A stretch of 64,000 bases of DNA, from assembly GCA_034423195.1 (NCBI GenBank), contig DAOUIZ010000043.1, positions 23,000 through 86,999 on the forward strand, given 5' to 3'. The notes beneath the pieces were generated by a model, which ran no database searches, had not been told where the DNA came from, and worked only from the letters and a program-made list of their open reading frames with translations. This DNA comes from CATOSK01 sp034423195 (GTDB lineage Bacteria; Chloroflexota; Dehalococcoidia; Lucifugimonadales; UBA3495). The position numbers were made by a program, and so were the translations under genes. Shown in pieces: positions 41,972-51,375 of the stretch; the first letter of the stretch is position 1, and each line of letters begins with the position of its first letter.

Positions 41972-42799
41972 ATGCGGCGCATAGCCTTCCTGGGACCGGT
42001 GGGCACCTACACTGAAGAAGCGGCCTTGCAGTACGACGGAACGGCGGACCTCCAGCCCTTTCCGACCATCAACGCCGTTGGACTAGCGGTGTCCTCGGGG
42101 ATGACCGACCAGGGGGTTGTTCCTATTGAGAACAGCATTGAAGGGTCCGTTAATTTCACCCTCGATCTCCTCATCCGCCAGTCCGGCCTTTCCATTTGCA
42201 ACGAAATCGTCCTGCCAATCGAGCACTATCTTCTCGCCCGCCCCGGAACGAGGGCGCCCGACGTCCAGGTCATATACTCCCATCCCCAGGCCCTGGCCCA
42301 GTGCCGGGAATTCCTGGAGCGCTGTTTCCCGCAGGCAACCCAGGAAGCCTCCCTGAGCACGGCGGCCGCGGTTACCGACATGCAGGAAAGCTCCGTTCCG
42401 GCGGCGGCCATCTCCCCGAAACGCGCCGCCGACCTGTATGACGTGGCGATTATCGGCCAGGACATCCAGGACAACCATAACAACGTCACCAGATTCGTTG
42501 TGCTGGACAAAGTCGACCACCCCGTGACCGGAAACGACAAGACCTCCATCTGTTTTTCATTCAAGCAGGACGCCCCTGGCTCCCTCTACGGGGCGTTGGG
42601 CGAGTTTGCCCAGCGGCACATCAACCTGGCCAAGATCGAGTCCCGCCCCAACAAGGAGGCCCTGGGCCAGTACATTTTCCTCATCGATTGCATCGGCCAC
42701 CGGGAGGACTCCGGGGTGAAGGAAGCCCTGGCCGCGCTGGCCGGCACTTCCAGTATGCTCAAGGTCCTAGGGTCCTACCCGCGCTGGCAGGCTGATTAG
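41972..42799 (+). CDS. pheA: prephenate dehydratase
   Basis: 275 residues, cytoplasmic enzyme converting prephenate to phenylpyruvate in phenylalanine synthesis. The catalytic TRF motif is T173-R174-F175, and the ACT regulatory domain carries ESRP (223-226) for feedback by phenylalanine. There is no chorismate mutase domain, so this is the monofunctional form. It shares an operon with the Trk regulators without obvious functional reason. A hairpin follows. Confidence 0.94.
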   Translation: MRRIAFLGPVGTYTEEAALQYDGTADLQPFPTINAVGLAVSSGMTDQGVVPIENSIEGSVNFTLDLLIRQSGLSICNEIVLPIEHYLLARPGTRAPDVQVIYSHPQALAQCREFLERCFPQATQEASLSTAAAVTDMQESSVPAAAISPKRAADLYDVAIIGQDIQDNHNNVTRFVVLDKVDHPVTGNDKTSICFSFKQDAPGSLYGALGEFAQRHINLAKIESRPNKEALGQYIFLIDCIGHREDSGVKEALAALAGTSSMLKVLGSYPRWQAD

Positions 42800-42838
42800 G
42801 AACTGGGCCCGCCCCGTCTCCGGTACCCGCCAAGAGAA

Positions 42839-42867
42839 AGGAGCCGCCCATTGAAGGGGCGGCTCCT
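42839..42867. terminator. 11-bp hairpin between convergent pheA and YtxH genes
   Basis: Arms 42839-42849 and 42857-42867 are perfectly complementary around a 7-base loop. It can serve both the pheA (+) and YtxH (-) transcripts. Confidence 0.65.
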
Positions 42868-42913
42868 GGTTTCCTGGACGGGTCGGAACGGGTGGGGCTG
42901 GGACAGCCGGCCA

Positions 42914-43192
42914 TCATCCAAGCTGCTCGGCGTAATTCTCGGTGGTTGGGTTCTGAGCGGCGCCGTTTTCCGAATCACTCGAGGCCGGTACGTCGCTGCG
43001 GTTTCTCCTGATGCGGTTCTTGACGGCGCCGACGTAATGGCCAGCCCGTCGCGCGGCTGCATTAGTGCATCCCCCAACAACCCTCCTGGTGTCCTTGCCG
43101 GTTTTGGGCGCCAGCAGCATGGCCGCCACGCCGCCGGCCACTACCCCGGCCACCAGACCAGCCAGAAACTTTTCATTCTTCGTCATCTTCAT
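42914..43192 (-). CDS. YtxH-like small membrane protein
   Basis: 92 residues: a short basic start (MTKNEKF), one glycine-rich helix (LAGLVAGVVAGGVAAMLLAP) followed by KTGKDTR, the pattern of YtxH/gas-vesicle-like proteins linked to envelope stress. Its start overlaps the preceding gene by 20 bases, so they are coupled. Confidence 0.75.
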   Translation of the reverse strand: MKMTKNEKFLAGLVAGVVAGGVAAMLLAPKTGKDTRRVVGGCTNAAARRAGHYVGAVKNRIRRNRSDVPASSDSENGAAQNPTTENYAEQLG

Positions 43193-43457
43193 CCCTCTTT
43201 TCGCGATTCCTGATTTGGCTGACCATTCCCAGGCCCCGGTTTATCAGTTCCACCACCGGCCCGAAGATGCTCAGGGGTTGAGTGATAACGCCGTGTATCT
43301 TGCCGGCGCTCTCCTCCAGGTAAAACGTGGTTCGCTTGACTGAAGGATACAGCCTCAGGAGCATGTACCCGACGATTACCAGGACTACCAGGGCGACCAA
43401 GAACACCACTATGAGGACGATGTCCCTGACCAAAGCTACCGTTTCGACAATATCCAT
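43173..43457 (-). CDS. DUF948-like single-span membrane protein
   Basis: 94 residues from the ATG at 43457 (a TTG four codons earlier is possible). One long hydrophobic helix near the N-terminus (DIVLIVVFLVALVVLVIVGYMLL), then an amphipathic helix region and a charged tail. This resembles DUF948 proteins that often pair with YtxH genes, as here. Confidence 0.65.
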   Translation of the reverse strand: MDIVETVALVRDIVLIVVFLVALVVLVIVGYMLLRLYPSVKRTTFYLEESAGKIHGVITQPLSIFGPVVELINRGLGMVSQIRNREKRDEDDEE

Positions 43458-43505
43458 AAGCTCTTTCAATAATGACAGAAAAGCGTTCTGAATTCAACAT
43501 TATGT

Positions 43506-46500
43506 TCATCGGGATAAACGGAAGACCTGCATGGTTTGACCGGAGAACACCACCTCGGCTTTCCCCTGTACGGCCAGTTCCCGGAACTTGCCCAACCCTT
43601 CCGCCGGATAGTAGGCCCGTTCCAGGTCCCCGACGATCACGTACTCCACTCCGTACTTGCTGAAAAGCTTGGCGGCTTCCTGAAGGCTCGTTGTTTCGTA
43701 CATCGCCGCTATATCCTGGGCCCTCTGCCCGACTTCCCAGGCGTGGGGGCCGCGCTGCTGGACCTGATGCCACGGCCACCCGAGGACGGTGGGCAGCCCG
43801 GTGTACTTGGCGATGCGGGACCCCCAGCGGTACTGCGGAGTGTGGGCCTCCAGCACCACCGGCGAACCCTCGACGTTTTCCTGGAGCCAGTGGATGCCCT
43901 CCAGGTCATCGGCCAGCAGCAATCTTCTTTCCTGCTCGAAATGCGCCGCGTGGAGCATGTAGGCGGTTCCGTCCAGCGTCCACCCCGGAAGGCTCCAGCG
44001 GTCCGCCAGGCGGGCCTGTGTGCCCAGAACCGGGTAGACGGATGCGGCTGCCAGCAGTCCGGCCGCCAATGCCGCCAGCGCAACCCCGGGGATGCGCGGT
44101 CTAGGCTTCCAGAAGGCTGCCAGGCGCCAGAGCATGAACCCGCACGCCAGCGCGAAAAGCACCCATACCTCCAGGTAGAGTTTGAACAGGGTGTTCATCC
44201 GGCCGATGTCCCCTCCCAGGCGGACGAAGTCCACGCCGATGCTGATTCCAAGGGCCAGCGCCAGGAAAACCAGCGGTAACAGGGCGGTCCGGCGGGAGCC
44301 GTCACCGGATACCCAGGCCGCCAGCCCCGCTGCCCCGGTCAGGGCCAGCAGCAGGGTCAGGGCCGCCGCCGTTATGAATCCCGCTGCCGCCAGGTAGACG
44401 GCCAGCGCTCCTGTCCCTGTCACCAACGCGGCCAGTCCAACCCGCAGCAGGGACGGGTCCCAGCCGGAGACATCCCCCTGCTGTCCCGGCCGTATCAGGA
44501 CCCGCCACGCCGCCAGGGCGGGTTGCCGGAGATGTACCGCCAGGAACGTGACCGCAATGAGAATGAACAGCCCGTGGATGGTCAGGTAGTCCTTGATGGG
44601 TGTGGCCCACTTGGAAACATCCGCCCCGGCCCCGAAGGTCTCGTAAGACTGGTGGAAGGGAATGAAGGCCAGGTAGCTCAGGATAATTGCGGCTGCTCCT
44701 CCGGCCAGCATCATTCCGGCCCGGCGGGGATTGCCGCCCCACAATAGGAGCGAGGACAACCCGAACATGCCCACCGTCAGCAGCGCATAAGCCGGGTAGT
44801 CCCAGCTGTTGATGGCAAAGAGGGAGCCCAGCGCCAAGCCCGTCACGGCGCTCGCGGAGGCCAGCCGCAGGATTCCCCGGTCGTAACGTCCCAGGAAGAC
44901 CGCCGTGAGCAGGCCGATTACCAGCAGGGTGAACGGAATGACGATCATGTGGGCGTGCAGGTCGGCGAAGAGAAAGGTGAAGAGGGGGAACTCGGTGATG
45001 TGGGGCGTGTTCTCGACCCACCCGTCCGCCTCCGGCACCCAAAACGCCAGCGGCGACGGCTCCATCGCGTCCAGCGACGGAATCATCCGGCTGCTCCGCC
45101 AGTAGTCGAAGCCGGCGAATCCCTCGCCCTGCATCCACCCCCAGGCGTTCTGCACCACCTGTATCCCGCCGTCCAGGTTCCCCATCCCCACCAGCAACAG
45201 GGCGGTCAACAACCCGGCGGATGCCGGGCTTCTCACAAGATGGCGCAAATTTAGGAAAGACGGCCATCTTTTCGGCGGGGAATGGACCGATTGCGCCGGA
45301 TGGGTAGACTCTCCCGTTTCCAGGCCCCCATCGGCTCCTTTGCCTGCCCTGTCCCGGAACGCAGCCGCCAGGTTATAACCGATAGACCATGCCCCGGTGA
45401 AGGTCAGCGCGAACAGCAGCGGGACCGCCAGGTTGAAGGCGGTGGCCGGCACCATCCCCACCAGCCGGATCGGAACGGCCAGGATGAAGTACCCCCAGTA
45501 GTAGTAGTTCAGGTATCCCCCGGCGAACCAGGGATCGTAGGGCGGCAGGATGCTGGACTTGATAACCGCTGTCAGGTAGGACAGTTCCATCGGCTTCTCG
45601 CCGCCCCGGTATGGATGCCACAAATCCGGGTTCTCCGCCCGCACCCACAGGAAGGCGAAAAACGCCAACAGGAACAACACCTCCGTCCCAACCAGCAGCC
45701 GCCACCGCCCCCGCACGAACGCCCACATATCCCGCCAGCCGCCTGCCAGCGCCAGCAGGGACAGCCCGGCCACGGCCAGCAATCCAAAACCAATGGCAGC
45801 ACGGGAGAATTCCAGCCAGCCCAGGGACACCACCAGCCAGGTGAAGTAAGCCACCGCCAGGAGTCCCAGGATGCGGGCCAGCACTATCCCACGGTCCGGC
45901 AGCGACCGGAAAATGAACATGGCCAGGGGCAGCGTCAACAGGAAAATCCCCTCCGCCGCCATCAGCCACGCCAGTACCGGCATCCGGTTGGCCCACCCGT
46001 CCCGGTCAAACAGCTCCGACCACGTCCCCCCTTCCCGCTGCCGCCGCCAGTCTCCTTTAGGGAACTTCAGGCCGTCCCCCGCCGGAATCCCGGCGTTCCC
46101 GGCCCCCGCCAGCAGCCGGGGCAGCATCTCCCCCTCAGGAAGCCGCCCATCGTTGCGGAACACCAGCGTCAGCGGATGGTCGTACCCCACCACGTTGTCG
46201 TCGGCGTATCCCAGCGGCAGGGACAGCCACCCGGACCGGACCGGCAACCCTTCCGGCACCGGCAGCCCCGACCACGCAAACCCCGAGTCCCGGAACTCCA
46301 CCCCCAGGAAGCTTGGGTAGGTGGTGAAGGAGCGTTCCAGCCGGAACCCCAGGTCTCCCCGGAAGAGCTGCCGGTAATACTCGGTGGTGAATGGAAACCG
46401 CTCCGGGTCCCGCATGACGCTGGCGTAGGGCCGCTGGCTGTAGAAGACCAGGTAATCCGCCCCGGCCAGCTTCCCCGACAGCGTCACCATCTTGTCGGCG

Positions 46501-48038
46501 GTGTCCGGCTCGTAGGCCGGAAACTGCCACACCGAGGAGCGGTACAACCCCGGGATGAACTCGTCCCAGTGGTTGTCGCTGACCACGTTGGAACCGGGAG
46601 GCGCATTCTCCGCGAACCACTTCCCCGCCCGCACCGCCGGATGTTCCTGCCGGTATACATTCTGGAATGCCAGGGAATAGAACGCCGCGGACAGGACCAC
46701 CGCCCCCAGCAGGACAACGGCGGCGGGGAAGGCGGCGCCCTTCCCCCGGCTAATCAGCCAGGATTCCCGGGGATCGGGGGCAGCAATGCCTGCCCCGCCG
46801 GAGATGTCCCGGCCCCGCTCTGCCAGCCACCACATCATCCGGGCCGCCAGCAGAAGCAGCACCGGCACCAACGGGAAAACATAGCGCAGGAACCTTACCT
46901 CGAAGGACTCCAGGAAAAGGAACTGGGGGACCACCCACGCCAGCAGCAGCAGGTCCCAGCGGCGGGTCGCCGGATAACGCCATGCCATCAGGATGGTGAA
47001 CGGGATGCTGAGCCACGCGGCCACCCCCAGCGGAATCCCCAGCCCCCAGACCACCGACTGCCGCAGCTGGTACAGGAAAGGCGTCGTATCCACGTACTGG
47101 ATGGTGAAAGGCCACAGCCCGGCGTGGTTGGCCATGTTCGCCTGCGCCGCCAGGTCCCCCAGGAACGCCCGGAAGTCCAGCAGCGCGTAGGGCGTCAGAA
47201 TGAAGAACACCGCCAGCGCGCACAGCCCGGCCAGCGCCCCGTGTCCGGCCAGCCGCAGGAGCAGGGACGGGTGTACTTCCCGCCACCGTCCCCCGCAGGA
47301 GTCCAGCAGCCAGTATCCATACGCCACGGCCAGGGGGGCCAGCAGCGGCAGGACGCTCACCTTGGGGGCCATGCTCAGTCCCACCAGCGCCCCCAGCAGG
47401 AGGGAGTCCCCCAGCCGTCTGCCCTCCATCAGCCGCAGCATCCCCCACAGGCTCAGCAGGACAAAGCAGACCGAGAACGTCTCCGGCCGGTAGAAGTGGC
47501 TGTTCTGGACGTGGATGACCGCCACCGCCGCCAGCCCGGCGGCCAGCAGCCCCACCTTCCAGCCGAACATCCGCCGTCCCAGCGCGTACACCAGGAAAAC
47601 GCTGCCCAGGTCGGCCAGGGCGGACAGGGTGCGTCCAGCGAACCGCAGGTCCAGGGAGCCAATGTCGGTGAAGGGTTCCACCGCCAGCCGGATCGCCGTC
47701 AGGACGTAGATCAGGCTGCTGCCCAGCGGAAACCAGTGGGGGTTCAGGGGACTGCGGTCTGCGTCCAGCAGCACGGATATGCTGGGAAACCCCGTTTCGG
47801 TCTCCGGATGGTCCGCCAGGCAGGCCGCGTATCCGGGCGACTCGGTGAGCAGGTCGTACATGCAGCCCGCCCGCAGGTAGAAGGACCGCTCGTCCGGGTG
47901 GAACCCGTGCCCCGCGTCCCAGTCAATCCCGTGGAACCGCAACACCGCGGCCACCGCCAGAATCGCCAGCAGCGCCAGGACAGGGGCGGTAGCTCGGAAT
48001 CTCCCCATCCAACGGGGCAGGAACGAAAGCGTTGACAT
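43506..48038 (-). CDS. giant GT-C glycosyltransferase/DUF2298 fusion membrane protein
   Basis: 1,510 residues from the ATG at 48038; the frame extends to 48095, but that start lies inside the gap terminator. Residues ~1-600 are a PMT/ArnT-like GT-C region (HPDERSFYLRAG acidic loop, DLRFAGRTLSALADLGSVFL). Residues ~800-1510 are a DUF2298 (TIGR03662) region (PPYDPWFAGGYLNYYYWGYF, RMNTLFKLYLEVW). The C-terminus matches the gene fragment at 2-766. It is predicted to move sugars from lipid carriers at the membrane; the acceptor is unknown. Confidence 0.82.
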   Translation of the reverse strand: MSTLSFLPRWMGRFRATAPVLALLAILAVAAVLRFHGIDWDAGHGFHPDERSFYLRAGCMYDLLTESPGYAACLADHPETETGFPSISVLLDADRSPLNPHWFPLGSSLIYVLTAIRLAVEPFTDIGSLDLRFAGRTLSALADLGSVFLVYALGRRMFGWKVGLLAAGLAAVAVIHVQNSHFYRPETFSVCFVLLSLWGMLRLMEGRRLGDSLLLGALVGLSMAPKVSVLPLLAPLAVAYGYWLLDSCGGRWREVHPSLLLRLAGHGALAGLCALAVFFILTPYALLDFRAFLGDLAAQANMANHAGLWPFTIQYVDTTPFLYQLRQSVVWGLGIPLGVAAWLSIPFTILMAWRYPATRRWDLLLLAWVVPQFLFLESFEVRFLRYVFPLVPVLLLLAARMMWWLAERGRDISGGAGIAAPDPRESWLISRGKGAAFPAAVVLLGAVVLSAAFYSLAFQNVYRQEHPAVRAGKWFAENAPPGSNVVSDNHWDEFIPGLYRSSVWQFPAYEPDTADKMVTLSGKLAGADYLVFYSQRPYASVMRDPERFPFTTEYYRQLFRGDLGFRLERSFTTYPSFLGVEFRDSGFAWSGLPVPEGLPVRSGWLSLPLGYADDNVVGYDHPLTLVFRNDGRLPEGEMLPRLLAGAGNAGIPAGDGLKFPKGDWRRQREGGTWSELFDRDGWANRMPVLAWLMAAEGIFLLTLPLAMFIFRSLPDRGIVLARILGLLAVAYFTWLVVSLGWLEFSRAAIGFGLLAVAGLSLLALAGGWRDMWAFVRGRWRLLVGTEVLFLLAFFAFLWVRAENPDLWHPYRGGEKPMELSYLTAVIKSSILPPYDPWFAGGYLNYYYWGYFILAVPIRLVGMVPATAFNLAVPLLFALTFTGAWSIGYNLAAAFRDRAGKGADGGLETGESTHPAQSVHSPPKRWPSFLNLRHLVRSPASAGLLTALLLVGMGNLDGGIQVVQNAWGWMQGEGFAGFDYWRSSRMIPSLDAMEPSPLAFWVPEADGWVENTPHITEFPLFTFLFADLHAHMIVIPFTLLVIGLLTAVFLGRYDRGILRLASASAVTGLALGSLFAINSWDYPAYALLTVGMFGLSSLLLWGGNPRRAGMMLAGGAAAIILSYLAFIPFHQSYETFGAGADVSKWATPIKDYLTIHGLFILIAVTFLAVHLRQPALAAWRVLIRPGQQGDVSGWDPSLLRVGLAALVTGTGALAVYLAAAGFITAAALTLLLALTGAAGLAAWVSGDGSRRTALLPLVFLALALGISIGVDFVRLGGDIGRMNTLFKLYLEVWVLFALACGFMLWRLAAFWKPRPRIPGVALAALAAGLLAAASVYPVLGTQARLADRWSLPGWTLDGTAYMLHAAHFEQERRLLLADDLEGIHWLQENVEGSPVVLEAHTPQYRWGSRIAKYTGLPTVLGWPWHQVQQRGPHAWEVGQRAQDIAAMYETTSLQEAAKLFSKYGVEYVIVGDLERAYYPAEGLGKFRELAVQGKAEVVFSGQTMQVFRLSR

Positions 48039-48073
48039 CACGCTGGGCCTGATCCGGGGCAAAGTCACGAAAA

Positions 48074-48114
48074 GGGAGGAAGCCCGCCCCCGCATCGGGG
48101 TGGCGCTTCCTCCC
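48074..48114 (-). terminator. terminator of gap
   Basis: Outer arms 48074-48083 and 48105-48114 (10 bp, perfect) around a partly paired GC-rich loop, 31 bases after the gap stop on the minus strand and followed by TTTT. Confidence 0.7.
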
Positions 48115-48144
48115 GTGTTGTCGGCCGATGGCCCGGAACGAGGC

Positions 48145-49158
48145 TTAGAGGCCCTTATCGGCTATGAAGTTGCACAGGTCCACGGTGCGGCAGGAGTATC
48201 CCCACTCGTTGTCGTACCACCCCATGATCTTGACCATCCGGTCCTGCATCACCATGGTGGACAGGGCGTCGAAGACGCAGCTGTGCGGGTTGCCCCGCAC
48301 GTCCGAGCTGACAATCGGGTCCTCGGTGTACTCCAGGATGCCCTTCAGCGCGCCTTCGGCCGCCTTCTTGAAGGCCTGGTTGACCTCCTCGGCCGTCACT
48401 CCCCGCGCCAGGTCGGCCACGAAGTCCGTCACAGATCCGGTGGAGGTCGGGACCCGGAAGGCGATGCCGTGCAGCCTTCCGTTCAGCTCGGGCAGCACCA
48501 GTCCCACCGCCCGGGCGGCCCCGGTGCTGGTCGGGATGATGTTCTGGGCGGCGGCCCGCGCCCGGCGCAGGTCCGAATGCCGCTGGTCCAGGATGGCCTG
48601 GTCGTTGGTGTAGGAGTGAATCGTGGACATCAGCCCGTGCTCTATCCCGAAGGCCTCGTGCAGCACCTTCACCATTGGGGCGAAGCAGTTGGTGGTGCAG
48701 GATGCGTTGGAGACAATCGTGTGCGCCTCCGGGTCGTAGTTGTCGTCGTTGACACCCATGACCATGGTCAGGTCCACGTTGCTGGCCGGGGCGGAGATGA
48801 CGACCTTGCTGGCGCCGCCCTTCAGGTGACCGCCCGCCTGCTCGCCGTCGGTGAAGATTCCCGTGGACTCGACCACTATGTCCACGCCCATCTCCGACCA
48901 TGGAATCTGGGCCGGGTCCCGCTCCTGGAAGACCCGGATGCCCCGGCCGTCAATGATCAGGTCGCCGCCGTCGGCAGCCACCTCTCCGGGATAGACGCCG
49001 AAGTTGGTGTCGTACTTGAACAGGTGGGCGTTGGTCTGGGCGTCGGTCAGGTCGTTCACCGCCGTCACTTCCAGGCTGTCCGGGTGCCGGTCCAGGGTGG
49101 CCCTCGTCACCAGGCGGCCGATGCGGCCGAATCCGTTGATTCCGATCCGAGTCGTCAT
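48145..49158 (-). CDS. gap: glyceraldehyde-3-phosphate dehydrogenase, type I
   Basis: 337 residues. NAD site GINGFGRIGRLV at 6-17, catalytic cysteine C154 in SNASCTTNC, catalytic histidine in HSYTNDQ, and the substrate loop NIIPTSTGAA. It is the glycolytic/gluconeogenic enzyme oxidising GAP to 1,3-bisphosphoglycerate. It has its own terminator; enolase lies on the same strand upstream with two small genes between. Confidence 0.96.
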   Translation of the reverse strand: MTTRIGINGFGRIGRLVTRATLDRHPDSLEVTAVNDLTDAQTNAHLFKYDTNFGVYPGEVAADGGDLIIDGRGIRVFQERDPAQIPWSEMGVDIVVESTGIFTDGEQAGGHLKGGASKVVISAPASNVDLTMVMGVNDDNYDPEAHTIVSNASCTTNCFAPMVKVLHEAFGIEHGLMSTIHSYTNDQAILDQRHSDLRRARAAAQNIIPTSTGAARAVGLVLPELNGRLHGIAFRVPTSTGSVTDFVADLARGVTAEEVNQAFKKAAEGALKGILEYTEDPIVSSDVRGNPHSCVFDALSTMVMQDRMVKIMGWYDNEWGYSCRTVDLCNFIADKGL

Positions 49159-49250
49159 TGTTCCTTCTCCCTAAGTTTGTTTGCCGGATGCCCAGGGATC
49201 CCGCGAGCATTCTCTTCCTGCCCCCGGGAATACTGCCTGGAAAACCCTGG

Positions 49251-49604
49251 CTACAGGAACCAGCGTTTACCAAGAAAGAGCAGGTTGACCACTATCAACC
49301 CGACCATCACCAGCAGCCCAATGCCAATCAGCAGGCTTTGCGCCAGCACCAGGGAATCTATCGCCGCCTCCAGAATCAGGAACGCCAGCAGGAATCCCAG
49401 GCCAATCGCCAGGCCCTTGCGGAAGTTGTCCTTCCCGGTTCTCGTAACTTCGCTCTCGATCCGGGTGTAGAACTCCTGGGGCATGTCCGCGTTGGCCGGC
49501 GGAGGGTTGGACGTCTGGCTTGCCGACCCGGCCGGCTGAAACTGCCCGCACGAACAGTACCGTTGACCCTGGACGACAGCGGCCCCGCACCGGCTACAGA
49601 ACAT
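49251..49604 (-). CDS. zinc-ribbon membrane protein
   Basis: 117 residues from the ATG at 49604 (AGGTG six bases upstream; a GTG three codons earlier lacks a site). An N-terminal zinc ribbon (CSRCGAAV...YCSCG) is followed by a linker and two hydrophobic helices at the C-terminus. It is one of many small zinc_ribbon_2 membrane proteins of unknown role. Confidence 0.7.
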   Translation of the reverse strand: MFCSRCGAAVVQGQRYCSCGQFQPAGSASQTSNPPPANADMPQEFYTRIESEVTRTGKDNFRKGLAIGLGFLLAFLILEAAIDSLVLAQSLLIGIGLLVMVGLIVVNLLFLGKRWFL

Positions 49605-49715
49605 CCCGGTCACCTGCGCGAAATCCGCCCGGTGACTTTGACGACGCCTCGATTCCAGGTTCTGGGCACAAGTCCGGCGCCATATCGCCCATTCCCCGGC
49701 GGAGGCCCGGGGCGC

Positions 49716-50081
49716 TCACCGCGGTCCCTGGGTATCGCCGCCCCTGTCTTCCTCAAAGGTCTTGCCCGCGGACCGGGGCAGCAGTTTCCGCATCCGCCAC
49801 AGCCGGGGGGAATAGGCCTGCATGTACATCCGCCAGAACCCGTCGGTGCCTCCGCTGGGAGGCGGCCCGCCGGGAGCGTCGGGCTGCACCAGGTCCTTGA
49901 ACTCGTCCTGGGAGCGCCCCGACACCGCCGGGGAAGCGATCAGCCCCAGGCACCCCACGATGAACTGCACACTCCGCACGGCCAGCCAGATTCCGAACCG
50001 GGCCGCGTTCCGGCACGACCGCAGGAACAGGTACCGGGCTATCCGCCACGCCAGCCACAGGTTAGAGCTTGAGGTATTCAT
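49716..50081 (-). CDS. hypothetical small protein downstream of eno
   Basis: 121 residues, arginine-rich with one moderately hydrophobic region (FGIWLAVRSVQFIVGCLGLIAS). No family. Its start overlaps the eno stop by 20 bases, which argues that it is real and translated from the eno mRNA. Confidence 0.55.
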   Translation of the reverse strand: MNTSSSNLWLAWRIARYLFLRSCRNAARFGIWLAVRSVQFIVGCLGLIASPAVSGRSQDEFKDLVQPDAPGGPPPSGGTDGFWRMYMQAYSPRLWRMRKLLPRSAGKTFEEDRGGDTQGPR

Positions 50082-51375
50082 AGGCTCCCCTGCCCGAATA
50101 GACGGCCTTCTCCCCCAGGGATGCTTCTATTCTAAGCAGGCGGTTGTACTTGGCAACCCTCTCCGACCGCGCCGGCGCTCCCGCCTTGATCTGGCCCACG
50201 TTCCAGGCCACGGACAAATCTGCGATGGTGGTGTCCTCCGTCTCGCCGGAACGGTGGCTCATCACCGCGCCCCAACCGGCCCGGCGGGTCATTTCCAGGG
50301 CTTGTTTCGTCTCTGACAGGGACCCGATCTGGTTGGGCTTCAGCAGCACCGCGTTGGCGTTCCTGCCGTCCACGCCCCGCTGGATGCGGCTGATGTTGGT
50401 GACGAACAGGTCGTCGCCGACCAGCTGCACCGACTCCCCGATCCGCCGGTTCAGCAGCGCCCAGCCTTCCCAGTCATCCTCGTCCAGCCCGTCCTCAATG
50501 CTGATGATGGGATACCGCCCGCACCACTCGCCGTACAGGTCCACCAGCTCCGTCGAGGTCAGCGTGGCCCCCTCCCGCTCCAGCACGTAGGAACCCGTGT
50601 CCCGGTCGTAAAGCTCCGACGCCGCAACGTCCAGGGCCAGGAACACCTGCTCTCCCGGTGAATACCCGGCCGCTTCCACCGCTGCCAGCACGGTCTCTAT
50701 CGCGGCCCGGTTGGACGGAAGCGAAGGCGCGAACCCGCCCTCGTCCCCCACGTTCAGGTTGTGCCCCTGTCCCCGCAGGATGTTCTTCAGGGACTGGTAG
50801 ATTTCCGCTCCGGCCCGCAGCGCGTCCGAGAAGGTCGGCACTCCCGCCGGGATGACCATGAACTCCTGTATGTCCGCCGAGTCCGAGGCGTGGCGCCCAC
50901 CATTCAGGATGTTGAACATGGGCGCGGGCAGGCTGACCGGCCCGCCCTGGGAAAGGTGCTGCCAAAGCTCCCGGGGCGATTCCCCGCATCCTGCCGCTGC
51001 GGCCCGGGCTGCGGCCATCGAAACGGCCAGGATGGCATTGGCCCCCAGCCGGCTCTTGTCAGCTTCCCCGTCCAGTTCGATGAGACTCCGGTCTATGTCC
51101 TCCTGGTTCGACGGGTCCGCTCCCGCCAGGTGCGGACCAATAACGGTGTTGACGTTGGCGACGGCCTGCATCACTCCGGCCCCGCCGAACCGGGACGCGT
51201 CCTTGTCCCGCAGCTCCAGCGCCTCGTGGGTGCCCGTGCTGGCCCCGGAGGGGACCAGTGCGTGGGCCCGCACCCCGTTGGACAGCGTTACCTCCGCCTC
51301 CACGGTGGGGTTCCCCCGCGAGTCCAGGGCCTCCCTTCCGGTGACGGCGGCGATGGTTACGGGCCTAGCGGTCAT
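50062..51375 (-). CDS. eno: enolase
   Basis: 437 residues. Motifs SRGNPTVEAEV, PSGASTGTHEALELRD (mobile loops), ISIEDGLDEDDW (metal acid), LLKPNQIGSLSE (catalytic Lys) and SHRSGETEDT are intact. It interconverts 2-phosphoglycerate and phosphoenolpyruvate. Its start overlaps the LOG-like gene upstream by 11 bases. Confidence 0.97.
   Translation of the reverse strand: MTARPVTIAAVTGREALDSRGNPTVEAEVTLSNGVRAHALVPSGASTGTHEALELRDKDASRFGGAGVMQAVANVNTVIGPHLAGADPSNQEDIDRSLIELDGEADKSRLGANAILAVSMAAARAAAAGCGESPRELWQHLSQGGPVSLPAPMFNILNGGRHASDSADIQEFMVIPAGVPTFSDALRAGAEIYQSLKNILRGQGHNLNVGDEGGFAPSLPSNRAAIETVLAAVEAAGYSPGEQVFLALDVAASELYDRDTGSYVLEREGATLTSTELVDLYGEWCGRYPIISIEDGLDEDDWEGWALLNRRIGESVQLVGDDLFVTNISRIQRGVDGRNANAVLLKPNQIGSLSETKQALEMTRRAGWGAVMSHRSGETEDTTIADLSVAWNVGQIKAGAPARSERVAKYNRLLRIEASLGEKAVYSGRGAYEYLKL

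Noticed and set aside
45282..48035. 917-codon open frame on the plus strand
   Set aside because: It is antisense to the GT-C/DUF2298 gene and is glutamine/arginine/proline rich, the typical shadow of a GC-rich membrane protein gene.
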